DNA of 64,000 nucleotides from Nonomuraea helvata (GTDB lineage Bacteria > Actinomycetota > Actinomycetes > Streptosporangiales > Streptosporangiaceae), in NCBI RefSeq assembly GCF_039535785.1, contig NZ_BAAAXV010000011.1, positions 248,001 to 312,000 of the forward strand. The letters are read 5' to 3'. Both the position numbers and the translations under genes were made by a program. Positions 53,565-60,977 of this stretch are shown here, one piece after another; the first letter of the stretch is position 1, and each line of letters opens with the position of its first letter. A model generated the notes under the pieces. It did not search any database, had not been told where the DNA came from, and saw nothing but the letters and a program-made list of their open reading frames with translations.

Positions 53565-53945
53565 CTAGTCGTTATCGACGATGCGCGCACCCAGCGGGAG
53601 CAGGGAGACCGGGATGAGTTTGAGGTTCGCGACGCCCATCGGGATGCCGATGATCGACAGGAACAGCGGGATCGAGGTGACGACGTGACCGATGGCCAGC
53701 CAGATGCCGGCGACCACGCACCAGATGATGTTGCCGAGCAAGGAGAACGCGCCCGCGTGCGGATCGCGCACCACGGTCCTGCCGAAGGGCCAGAGCGCGT
53801 ACGCGGCGATCCTGAACGACGCGATGCCGAACGGGATCGTGACGATCAGGATGCAGCAGATGATCCCGGCCACCGCGTATCCGATGGCCAGCCAGAGCCC
53901 CGCGAAGACCAGCCAGATGACGTTCAGGATTGTGCGCATGTTCAC
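53565..53945 (-). CDS. YccF-domain membrane protein
   Basis: 126 residues. Two YccF-type repeats are clear: NVIWLVFAGLWLAIGYAVAG followed by IPFGIASFRIAAYALWPFGR, and NIIWCVVAGIWLAIGHVVTS followed by IPMGVANLKLIPVSLLPLGA. These give four membrane helices. The role is unknown. Start ATG 53945, with ATG 53939 also possible. It is 47 bases from the yihY start on the same strand. Confidence 0.92.
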   Translation of the reverse strand: MNMRTILNVIWLVFAGLWLAIGYAVAGIICCILIVTIPFGIASFRIAAYALWPFGRTVVRDPHAGAFSLLGNIIWCVVAGIWLAIGHVVTSIPLFLSIIGIPMGVANLKLIPVSLLPLGARIVDND

Positions 53946-53993
53946 AGCATGTCATCGGGTGCGTGGCAGGCGTCATCCGGCAACTCCCTGACT

Positions 53994-54767
53994 TCACCCT
54001 GACCTGGGCAGCCTGCCCTTCCCAGGGGGCCCGGCGAACGCCTGGGCGATCTCCATCCAGGCCCGCGCGGGCCCGCCCGTCAGCTCGAGCGCGGTGTCGG
54101 ACAGGTGGACGCGCTGGGTGACGGCCAGGCAGAAGTCGAGGACCGGGCCGCGTACGACGCTGTCCGCATCGTCCGGCCCAGCCGTCCACAGGGTTGCGCC
54201 GGGCATGGTCAGCTCGGCGCGTACGGGGTCGGCGGGCACGGGGAGGCCGCGTACGGCGAAGCTGTAGGGGCGGGCGCGGAACCCCATCATGGCCACGTGC
54301 CGCAGCCGGGCCGTGGGCTCCCTGACGACGCCGAGCGCGTCGGCCACGTCCTGGCCGTGCGCCCACGTCTCCATCAGCCGCGCGGTCACGAACGACGCGG
54401 CCGACATCGCGGGCCCGAACCACGGCACCCGTTCGCGGGCGTCCAGCGTGGCGAAGACCTCCAGGCTCCGGGAGCGCGCCGTCCGGAACCACTCGCGCAG
54501 CTCGTCCGGCGGCATCCCGCGGGACTCGAGGGCGACGTCGTCCACGGACCGGAAGTCCTTCAGCGACGCCTCATACGCGTCGGGGTCGGTGGCCGCCAGC
54601 ACGGCGGCGCCGTCGAACCAGGCCAGATGGCTCACCTGGTCGCGGATCGCCCACCCCTCGGCGGGCGTGGGCCGCTCCCAGTCCTCGTCCCGCAGGGGCT
54701 GGAGCAGTGCTTCGAAGGACGCGGTCTCGGCGCGCAGATCGTCGAGCAACTCGGCCATGAGGTCCAC
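53994..54767 (-). CDS. TIGR03084-type DinB/MDMPI protein
   Basis: 257 residues. First His motif DQVSHLAWFDGAA, second METWAHGQDVADALG, as in the mycothiol-linked DinB superfamily; the length and the FRSVDDVALESRGMPPDELREWFRTAR segment fit the TIGR03084 group. Function is unknown; members are predicted metal-binding enzymes. It is the third protein of this fold in the window. Start at ATG 54767. Confidence 0.85.
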   Translation of the reverse strand: MDLMAELLDDLRAETASFEALLQPLRDEDWERPTPAEGWAIRDQVSHLAWFDGAAVLAATDPDAYEASLKDFRSVDDVALESRGMPPDELREWFRTARSRSLEVFATLDARERVPWFGPAMSAASFVTARLMETWAHGQDVADALGVVREPTARLRHVAMMGFRARPYSFAVRGLPVPADPVRAELTMPGATLWTAGPDDADSVVRGPVLDFCLAVTQRVHLSDTALELTGGPARAWMEIAQAFAGPPGKGRLPRSG

Positions 54768-54813
54768 GCGCGCCAGCGTAACCCGAACAACGTTCTAGGA
54801 GAATAATGCAGGC

Positions 54814-54990
54814 GTGATCTGCGAAAGCTGCAAGGAGAAACGTCACGAGGACTGCCGTGGCGGCTCCTGGTGCGACTGCCAGCACCAGACGGACGCGCGC
54901 ACAGAGCCGGACGGGGCAGAGGCAGAGGCAGCGACAGAGGTGGAGACAGAGATGCCGGAGCCGACGGTGAACTGGCTCCGGCAGGGCTAG
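54814..54990 (+). CDS. Small Cys-rich protein, 58 residues
   Basis: GTG 54814 to TAG 54990. The N-terminus is ICESCKEKRHEDCRGGSWCDCQHQ, with five Cys in a pattern CxxC-x8-C-x5-CxC that would bind zinc. The second half is an acidic, low-complexity segment (EAEAATEVETEMPEP). AGGAGA lies 11 bases upstream, rather far. It is divergent from the TIGR03084 gene by 46 bases, so they may share a regulator. Function is not known. Confidence 0.6.
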   Translation: MICESCKEKRHEDCRGGSWCDCQHQTDARTEPDGAEAEAATEVETEMPEPTVNWLRQG

Positions 54991-55010
54991 CGCGGTTCAG
55001 CGCCGGGTGC

Positions 55011-55475
55011 TCAAGCGTCCTCGGCCGGGCCGCACGACCAGGACTGGTTCACCACTGTGACCACGTCGTCGCCATACGCGTCGGGGTCCCATCCGTCCCG
55101 CACGAACAGTTGCGCCACCAGGTCGGCCGCCGTCGCCCCCTCGATGTCCTCCTGTGCCTGCTCGGCGAGGAGGCGGGCCACGGCGCCGGAGTCGTTGACC
55201 CGGATGCGGTAGTGCGCCTCCACGTCCACGGTGGCGGTGTCGTACTGCTCGCCCTCGGGAGCCTCCTCCTCGAGGTCCTCCTCCAGGGCGCTGAGCGGGT
55301 TGCCCCACCCGGTCCGGTCGAGGCAGAGCGTCCCGTACTCGAGCGCTGCCGTGCGCAGGGCGTTCACCGCCTGGATCACGCGGGGGGCATCGTCAGGGGA
55401 GGTCTCCAGGACCCGGGCGTGCTCCGCGATCGCCGCGCCCAGCCTGGCGGCCTTCTCCGATAGTTCGTTCGCCAC
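55011..55475 (-). CDS. Acidic hypothetical protein, candidate immunity factor
   Basis: 154 residues from ATG 55475. Helical N-terminal half (KAARLGAAIAEHARVLE, AVNALRTAALEYG), then the very acidic ALEEDLEEEAPEGEQ and a beta-rich end (DTATVDVEAHYRIRVND, VVTVVNQSWSCG). I do not recognise the family. It lies 51 bases downstream of a toxin-like gene in the same direction, and its acidity and position fit an immunity protein that neutralises the basic toxin domain; this is inference. Confidence 0.5.
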   Translation of the reverse strand: MANELSEKAARLGAAIAEHARVLETSPDDAPRVIQAVNALRTAALEYGTLCLDRTGWGNPLSALEEDLEEEAPEGEQYDTATVDVEAHYRIRVNDSGAVARLLAEQAQEDIEGATAADLVAQLFVRDGWDPDAYGDDVVTVVNQSWSCGPAEDA

Positions 55476-55526
55476 GGTTGTCGGGTCTTCCTTGCCTTGG
55501 TGGTGTGGGCTGTCATTTTTCCAGCT

Positions 55527-56384
55527 CTAGGGCTTCCCGTTCTTCTTGGCACCCTTCCACGAATAGTGCCGCGTGTGGCTGATCTCGCCGTCCTTGTTGT
55601 AGTAGTCGACGTGCACATGGTCGCCGCTCGAGCACTCTCCGCGGAACCTGGCGCGTCCGCCGTCCTTCGCGTCCTGTTTGGCCTCGCCGACCGCCTGCTC
55701 CCGGCTCTCCCACCTCTTGGTCCCCGAGTTCGTCTTGTTGGCGGCGTTCCCTTTCCGGAGGAAGCCCATGTGGGCGATGAGCCCGCCCTTGGGGCCGTCA
55801 GGACCGCGCAGCTGCGGGCCGCGGGGGGTGCTGAGCCGGGGGAGGTCGTCGAGGACGTCGCGGAATCTGCCGGTGGAGCCGTGGGCGAGAGCGGGTCGCA
55901 GGACGCGTCCGACACCTTCGGCCGCCTGGTGCTTGGCCTTGGTGACGAGGAGCCGGCCGCGGATCAGCTCCGCCAGGGCGGCTGGGGCGGCGGTGGGTCC
56001 GCCCATGAGCATGGCGCGGGCCATGCGGGCGGAGGTGTGGACGGCGCCGGCGGCGACGGCGACCTTGAGGCCGGTGGTGAGCCAGGCGGCGTTCTCGAGC
56101 ACCTGGGGGACGTACTGGACGGCCGCGGTGGCGCGTCCCATGACTTCGCTGACTCCGGCGGGGGCGTTCCAGAGTCCTTGGAGCCGCGTGGCGGACTCGC
56201 CTCTGTAGACCTCGCCGGTGGCCTGGACGGAGGCCTGCGCGGCCTGTCCCGACGCGTGGGAGCCGGCCAGTACGGTGGCCCACGCGTCGCGGTCGGCCAG
56301 GATCTCATCCACCCGGACGTTGGGCCAGTGGACGCCCATCATCTCCAGGATGGCGTCGACCTCGGGGGGAACGGTCACGTCCAT
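55527..56384 (-). CDS. Type VII-style polymorphic toxin-like protein
   Basis: 285 residues from ATG 56384. The N-terminal 100 residues are helical with DEILADRDAWATVLAGSHASGQAAQ, then a hydrophobic stretch (about 99-116), a linker and, from about 200, a basic C-terminal domain with GDHVHVDYYNKDGEISHTRHYSW (given here as residues 254-276 in part: HVHVD at 256-260, His270, His273) and a KGAKKNGKP tail. Conserved His and Asp in a short C-terminal module are typical of nuclease toxin tips; the exact family is not recognised. The upstream gene is EspC-like, so export by an ESX-type system is likely. Confidence 0.6.
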   Translation of the reverse strand: MDVTVPPEVDAILEMMGVHWPNVRVDEILADRDAWATVLAGSHASGQAAQASVQATGEVYRGESATRLQGLWNAPAGVSEVMGRATAAVQYVPQVLENAAWLTTGLKVAVAAGAVHTSARMARAMLMGGPTAAPAALAELIRGRLLVTKAKHQAAEGVGRVLRPALAHGSTGRFRDVLDDLPRLSTPRGPQLRGPDGPKGGLIAHMGFLRKGNAANKTNSGTKRWESREQAVGEAKQDAKDGGRARFRGECSSGDHVHVDYYNKDGEISHTRHYSWKGAKKNGKP

Positions 56385-56394
56385 GGGCGAAGGC

Positions 56395-56724
56395 TCAGAT
56401 CGGGTAGGCGCCGTACAGCATCGCCGACGCTTCGACGTTCGCGGCTTCGGCATCGGCCATGTGGCGGTTGACGGTGTCGAGGCCGTCACCGGTGTCGTTG
56501 ATGACCTGGGACACACCGGCGAGTGCCTCGAGCCCGTAGACGCCGCACTGGCCGTATTCCGCGTGGAACGCGGCGAACAGGCCGGTGTCGTCGCCCCAGG
56601 AGAGGCAGCCGTAGCCGCGCTCTCTGAGCCGCCGGAGCGCGGCGGCGTAGTCCTCGCTGTGGGCGCGCATCATCATCGCGTGCTGGGCGACCTGCGTCTT
56701 GGAGATCTCGACCCCCGAACTCAT
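56395..56724 (-). CDS. EspC/WXG100-like type VII export partner
   Basis: 109 residues from ATG 56724. The helical hairpin pattern with LSWGDDTGLFAAFHAEYGQ (a WGDD turn) and LDTVNRHMADAEAANVEAS resembles the ESX secretion-associated EspC/DUF2580 group. Such proteins are encoded with ESX substrates and serve as chaperones or co-substrates. It begins the operon with the toxin-like gene, 10 bases upstream. Confidence 0.7.
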   Translation of the reverse strand: MSSGVEISKTQVAQHAMMMRAHSEDYAAALRRLRERGYGCLSWGDDTGLFAAFHAEYGQCGVYGLEALAGVSQVINDTGDGLDTVNRHMADAEAANVEASAMLYGAYPI

Positions 56725-56841
56725 GCCGCGTTACCTTAGCGTAACGATCAACAAAACTCACCGGAAATGGCACATTATCGATCTACCCCTTCCGTGGCTA
56801 AGCTGACCCAGCGATCAGCCCTTGACGCGTGGAGGCCGGAC

Positions 56842-57237
56842 ATGTCGATGAGACCTTCGCCACAGGACGATGTGGAGCACGCGGAGCGCATCCTGAGGCA
56901 GGGCCGTGAGACGATGCGGCGCCTGCAGGAGGCGCGCTCCGCCATCAGCGCGGTCACCGGCGTGGCACAGAGCCCCGACGGCCTGATCAGGGCCTCGGCG
57001 GACGGCCGGGGCGAGATCACGGCGCTCCGCCTCGACCCGCGCGTGATGCGGTTGGATCACGAGGCGCTGAGCAAGCGGGTGACGGCGGTGCTGCGGGAGG
57101 CTCAGACGGACGCCGAGTCTCAGGCCAAGGAGATCGTGGACGGCGCGCTCGCCGACACCGAGCAGACCATGCCGGCGCCGCTGGACGAGAACTTCATCAA
57201 CGAGCGGGTCGAGCAGATCGCCCGCAACCTTCTCTAG
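56842..57237 (+). CDS. YbaB/EbfC-family protein
   Basis: 131 residues from ATG 56842 (GTGGAGG 7 bases upstream). It has EHAERILRQGRETMRRLQEARSAISAVTG, then SPDGLIRASADGRGEITALRLDPRVM, a YbaB-like strand-helix order, and ends in a helical tail. Actinobacterial type VII clusters often encode a YbaB-fold protein next to WXG/EspC proteins. It is divergent from the EspC-like gene with 117 bases between starts. Confidence 0.75.
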   Translation: MSMRPSPQDDVEHAERILRQGRETMRRLQEARSAISAVTGVAQSPDGLIRASADGRGEITALRLDPRVMRLDHEALSKRVTAVLREAQTDAESQAKEIVDGALADTEQTMPAPLDENFINERVEQIARNLL

Positions 57238-57258
57238 CCGGAAGCGAGTGTGTCCGGC

Positions 57259-57290
57259 CGTCGCGGGCATCGGTCACGAGGCCCGCGACG
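57259..57290 (+). terminator. Hairpin after the YbaB-like gene
   Basis: CGTCGCGGGC (57259-57268) and GCCCGCGACG (57281-57290) form a perfect 10-bp stem with a 12-base loop, 22 bases after the stop. No T-run. Confidence 0.5.
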
Positions 57291-57340
57291 AGCGGCGTGG
57301 GGACTTCCGGTTCCCCGGGGAAGTTGTGACGCCTGATCAG

Positions 57341-57411
57341 GCAGTTGCCCCGACCGGGTTCGCCAGAGCCTGGACATGGAGGGCCAGGCTCTGGTTCATC
57401 GGGACAACTGC
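57341..57411. terminator. Nested hairpins between convergent ybaB-like and whiB genes
   Basis: Outer arms 57341-57353 and 57399-57411 pair with one mismatch over 13 bases, inner arms CCAGAGCCTGG (57363-57373) and CCAGGCTCTGG (57384-57394) pair perfectly. The palindromes TTCCCCGGGGAA (57311-57322) and GCCTGATCAGGC (57331-57342) stand just before. Likely a bidirectional terminator or protein-binding region. Confidence 0.5.
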
Positions 57412-57446
57412 TTGATCACGCGATGATGGTGACGCTGCCGGGTGTG

Positions 57447-57758
57447 TCAGGCGGCGGAGATGCCGGCGCTGGCCGCGCGGCGCATGCGACGACGACGCTC
57501 GGAGGCGCGCTCGTCTTCGTTGAGACCGCCCCACGTGCCGTACTTCTCGGGACGGGACAGCGCGTAGTCAAGGCACTCGTTGCGGACAGGGCACTGGGCG
57601 CAGATCGCCTTGGCCTTCCGCTCACGTACGTCACGCTCGGGCTGCCGCTCCCCGTCGGGGCCGAAGAAGAGCACGAGGTCCTCACCCCGGCACGCGGCAT
57701 CATCCTGCCAACCCCAGCTGGGGCGCGGGCGGGCGAGCTGCCGACGTACCTGAGACAT
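57447..57758 (-). CDS. WhiB-family iron-sulfur regulator
   Basis: 103 residues from ATG 57758. The four iron-sulfur Cys are Cys23, Cys53, Cys56 and Cys62 (AACRGED, CAQCPVRNEC), the GTWGG turn is at 74-78, and the basic tail ERRRRMRRAA follows, the full WhiB layout. It is a transcriptional regulator that senses redox state through a 4Fe-4S cluster, working with the major sigma factor. Which WhiB subgroup (WblA, WblE etc.) is not certain. It is the last gene on its strand before the nested hairpins. Confidence 0.93.
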   Translation of the reverse strand: MSQVRRQLARPRPSWGWQDDAACRGEDLVLFFGPDGERQPERDVRERKAKAICAQCPVRNECLDYALSRPEKYGTWGGLNEDERASERRRRMRRAASAGISAA

Positions 57759-57858
57759 GAGAAAACCACCTTCGTGAGAGGTATTTCGATAATTGAGCCG
57801 CATTGGACGCTTTTGGCGTCACTGTTCCAACGCAAGGTAGGGCCGCGATGTTCCCTGT

Positions 57859-58773
57859 TCAGGCAAGAGCGGGCGTGGCGTACCGCACAGGCGTGAGCCT
57901 GTCCAGCGAAACCAGCCGGTAGGTGGTGATCGTCTCGGCGCAAGCCGTACCACACGGCGCTGTGAACGCCGATGGCTCAACCACAACCTGGAACCGGACG
58001 TCGCCGCAGCGCACAATGGCTTCGGTGACGTCACCGTCCGACCTGGAGGATTCCACGGCCACCGCGCCGACGGCGCACTCTCCCGTATGGGCTCGGGCGA
58101 AGTGCTCCACGGCTTGCAATGGCTCAGGGATGCCTGCGCGTCCCCGGTAGCGGTCGAGAATGATCTCGCCCGACCGGTACGCGTTAGCCGCTGCCAGTGC
58201 AGCAGCCTGAGACATGCTGCCGTAGAAAATTCCGTGTGGCAAGCACACGAGGTTGGCGGCGTAGCGATCGCCGCCAACGTGTGACGTTTCCCACACTCTG
58301 TCCGGCAGCGAATCGGCCAGCGACCGAGCGAGGGGTAGTCCAATGCGGGCGCAGCACGCATTGCGCTTGGCGTGCGTGCAGACCAGAAATACCGGCTCGA
58401 CTTCAAGTATGCAGGACTCCGGGACCACTCCCGCCACGAACGAGTCCAGGTCAAGATCGTCAGGACCTGCGACGACACCGCTCGCCAACCAGGGGCGCTC
58501 TCCAGCCGCGTACGCCAATAGCACACGGATGCCCTGCTCCCCCGGGCGGGTCCGCCTCCCCGGGCGGCGGATCAGCTGGGGTCTGATACCGCGTTCGAGC
58601 GCCCGGCGGACGAGTTCGGAGATTCTTTCAGGAAGTTCGAAGCTTTCCAGGTGTGACGGCCAGGCGCCGGTGTACTCGACGAGCAGCCAGAGCCTGGCTC
58701 CCACGGTGGCGCTGGCCAAAGTGGGAAACCCTCCGGTGTGGCACCCCGTCGGATGCTCGCAGCCCCTCGCCAA
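57859..58773 (-). CDS. Sucrase/ferredoxin-like protein
   Basis: 304 residues from a TTG at 58773. The family pattern is seen: Cys at 5 and 11 (RGCEHPTGCHTGG), FLVCTHAKRNACCARIG near 135-150, and SHVGGDRYAANLVCLPHG near 163-180, as in the Suc_Fer-like/thioredoxin-like 2Fe-2S proteins. Role is unknown; some lie with siderophore genes. An iron-box sits 27 bases before the start (58800-58818), so it is iron-regulated. Confidence 0.85.
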   Translation of the reverse strand: MARGCEHPTGCHTGGFPTLASATVGARLWLLVEYTGAWPSHLESFELPERISELVRRALERGIRPQLIRRPGRRTRPGEQGIRVLLAYAAGERPWLASGVVAGPDDLDLDSFVAGVVPESCILEVEPVFLVCTHAKRNACCARIGLPLARSLADSLPDRVWETSHVGGDRYAANLVCLPHGIFYGSMSQAAALAAANAYRSGEIILDRYRGRAGIPEPLQAVEHFARAHTGECAVGAVAVESSRSDGDVTEAIVRCGDVRFQVVVEPSAFTAPCGTACAETITTYRLVSLDRLTPVRYATPALA

Positions 58774-58799
58774 CGCCCGATCCCCCTCCCCGATCCGAA

Positions 58800-58818
58800 T
58801 TAGGTAAGACTAACCTAA
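58800..58818 (-). promoter_or_regulatory. IdeR/DtxR-type iron box
   Basis: TTAGGTAAGACTAACCTAA is 19 bases and matches the DtxR/IdeR/DmdR consensus (TTAGGTTAGSCTAACCTAA) at 17 of 19 positions, allowing S. It lies 27 bases from the sucrase/ferredoxin-like start and just past the glpD stop, so it should serve the former. Confidence 0.85.
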
Positions 58819-58831
58819 CGGATCGGAGGGG

Positions 58832-60328
58832 TCAGAGGCGGCCCATTCGGTCCAGAGCCGCCCGTGCCGCTGCCAGCGCGCGGTCCCTGTCCTGCTTGAC
58901 CAGGCCGATCCTGGTCCTCCTGTCCAGCAGGTCGCCCTCGTCGAGCGCGCCCTCGTGCTGGACTGACCAGATCAGCTCGCCCTCGGTGACGCCGAGCCCG
59001 GCCTCCTCCGGGTGCGCCTTGACGAGCTCGTGCACGGCCTCGGCCTCGCTGCCGTACCGCTCGGCCAGCTGGTGCGGCACCCCCGACGGCCGCGCTCCCG
59101 CCCCGACGAGCGGGATCTTCCTCGTACGGCACCGCCCGGCCGGCAGCTTCGCGGTCGAGACCGCTCGATCCACCGCGTCCTCGGCCATGCGCCGATATGT
59201 CGTCAGCTTGCCCCCCACGACCGTGACGACCCCGTCGTGCGACAGGACCGCGTGCCTACGGGAGATGTCCGCCGTGCGGCCGTCGGCCGCCAGAAGGGGC
59301 CTGAGGCCCGCGTACGCGCCCGCGACCGCCTCTCTGGTCACCCGAGTCTCAAGAACGCCGTTCAGCACCTCCAGGAGCGTTCTGACGTCCTCCTCGGGTG
59401 CTTCGGGAACGTCGGGCACGGGCCCGTCCACCGGTTCGTCCGTCAGGCCGACGTGGACGCGGCCGTCGCGCTGGGGGAGTACGAGCGCGAATCGGCTGGT
59501 CTCTCCGGGAATGGGCACGTGCATGCCGGCGATCAGCCCGGGGAGCGTGCCGGGCGCCAGCACGAGGTGGGTGCCTCTGGACGGCCGCAGCTTGACCTCG
59601 GGGTCCAGCGTGCCCGCCCACACCCCGGCCGCGTTGATCACCGTCGTGGCGCGGACGTCGAACTCCTCGCCGGTCAGCTCGTCGCGTACCAGCGCGCCCC
59701 GGTCTGTCAGCCGCAGCGCGCGGCAGCGGGTCAGCACGCGGGCGCCCTGCGCGGCGGCCGTCCGGGCGATGGCCACCACCAGGCGGGCGTCGTCGAGCAG
59801 CCGGCCGTCCCACGACAGCAGCGCGCCGCGCAGGCCGTCGTCGTCGAGCACGGGCGCCAGCGTGCGGGTGCGGGCCGCGCTCAGCCGCGTGGGCCCCGGC
59901 AGCAGCCGGCGCGGCGTGCGCGCGGCGGCCCGCAGGCTGTCGCCGAGCCGGTAGCCGCTCATCACCAGCGCCGCCTGCTGCCGCGAGACCGCCTTCGTGA
60001 GCGGCAGCAGGTACGGGTGCGCCGCGACCAGGTGCGGAGCCGTCGTGCGGAGCAGGATGCCGCGCTCGACCGCGCTCTCGTAGGCCACGTCCACCTGCCC
60101 CTTGGCCAGGTAGCGCAGGCCGCCGTGGATCATCTTGGAGCTCCACCTGGACGTCCCGAAAGCCAGGTCGTGCGCGTCGATCGCCGCTACGCTCAACCCC
60201 CGGGACGCGGCGTCGAGCGCGGCGCCCGCGCCGGTCGCGCCGAGCCCCACCACCAGCACGTCCAGCCGTTCCTCCGCGACCTGGCGGAGCTCGCGGGAGC
60301 GTCTGCGGGCGTTCAGCGAGCTGTCCAA
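58832..60328 (-). CDS. glpD: FAD-dependent glycerol-3-phosphate dehydrogenase GlpD
   Basis: 498 residues from TTG 60328 (GTGGAGG 6 bases upstream). The FAD-binding start is DVLVVGLGATGAGAALDA, followed by RWSSKMIHGGLRYLAKGQ, a substrate-binding block. The C-terminal domain (from about 390) has the late IWSVQHEGAL region. It oxidises glycerol-3-phosphate to dihydroxyacetone phosphate and passes electrons to quinone. The tetR gene precedes it, 42 bases upstream on the same strand. Confidence 0.93.
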   Translation of the reverse strand: MDSSLNARRRSRELRQVAEERLDVLVVGLGATGAGAALDAASRGLSVAAIDAHDLAFGTSRWSSKMIHGGLRYLAKGQVDVAYESAVERGILLRTTAPHLVAAHPYLLPLTKAVSRQQAALVMSGYRLGDSLRAAARTPRRLLPGPTRLSAARTRTLAPVLDDDGLRGALLSWDGRLLDDARLVVAIARTAAAQGARVLTRCRALRLTDRGALVRDELTGEEFDVRATTVINAAGVWAGTLDPEVKLRPSRGTHLVLAPGTLPGLIAGMHVPIPGETSRFALVLPQRDGRVHVGLTDEPVDGPVPDVPEAPEEDVRTLLEVLNGVLETRVTREAVAGAYAGLRPLLAADGRTADISRRHAVLSHDGVVTVVGGKLTTYRRMAEDAVDRAVSTAKLPAGRCRTRKIPLVGAGARPSGVPHQLAERYGSEAEAVHELVKAHPEEAGLGVTEGELIWSVQHEGALDEGDLLDRRTRIGLVKQDRDRALAAARAALDRMGRL

Positions 60329-60370
60329 GGTGCGCCTCCACGCGAGCTGTCCGAAGTGCCTCCACCCGGG

Positions 60371-60880
60371 CTACCCAAGGTAGGCCTCCAGCATGGCGGC
60401 GAGCTCGTCGTCGAGCTCGTCCAGGGTCAAGGGGTCGAGCATCGTGGGCGCCGACAGCAGGAACGACTGCGCCACCAGCAGCACCGCCCGCGCCTTGCGC
60501 GGGTCGCCGACCGCCCGCTCCAGGACGCCGAGCGCGGCCTCCTGGCTCGCGCCCCGCCGGTCGGTCAGGTACGGCATGAGCAGCTCGGGATCGGCCTCCA
60601 CGATCTTGCGCCACAACGGGTGCGCGCGCAGCCCGCGGACCCCGGCGACGACCGCGCGCACCGGGTCGGCCAGGTCGAGCCCCTCGACCACCCGCACCCA
60701 CTCCCTGGTCATCAGGTCCGCGACCAGCGTGCGCACGTCGGGCCAGCGGCGGTAGATCGTCATCCGCGACACCCCGGCCCTGCGTGCCACGTCCGTGAGG
60801 GTCGTCCTCCGCACCCCGTACGCCAGCACGCAGTCGCGCGCCGCGTCCAGCACGCCGTCATTGTGACGATTCGACGTCAT
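60371..60880 (-). CDS. TetR-family regulator
   Basis: 169 residues. A normal TetR HTH is at about 10-55 (VLDAARDCVLAYGVRRTTLTDVARRAGVSRMTIYRRWPD), followed by a C-terminal helical domain with AYGV and SQEAALGVLERAVG. It is in the same direction as glpD and divergent from the alkyl-DHAP-synthase-like gene, so it probably controls both. The ligand is unknown. Confidence 0.9.
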   Translation of the reverse strand: MTSNRHNDGVLDAARDCVLAYGVRRTTLTDVARRAGVSRMTIYRRWPDVRTLVADLMTREWVRVVEGLDLADPVRAVVAGVRGLRAHPLWRKIVEADPELLMPYLTDRRGASQEAALGVLERAVGDPRKARAVLLVAQSFLLSAPTMLDPLTLDELDDELAAMLEAYLG

Positions 60881-60977
60881 GTGTCACAGTGTAAGGAGCG
60901 AACCCGACGCAGCGAGCGGAGTGGAGGCCTGACGGAGGAAGGACTCCGCGAAGCGAGTGAGGAGTGGTGAGCGACCA

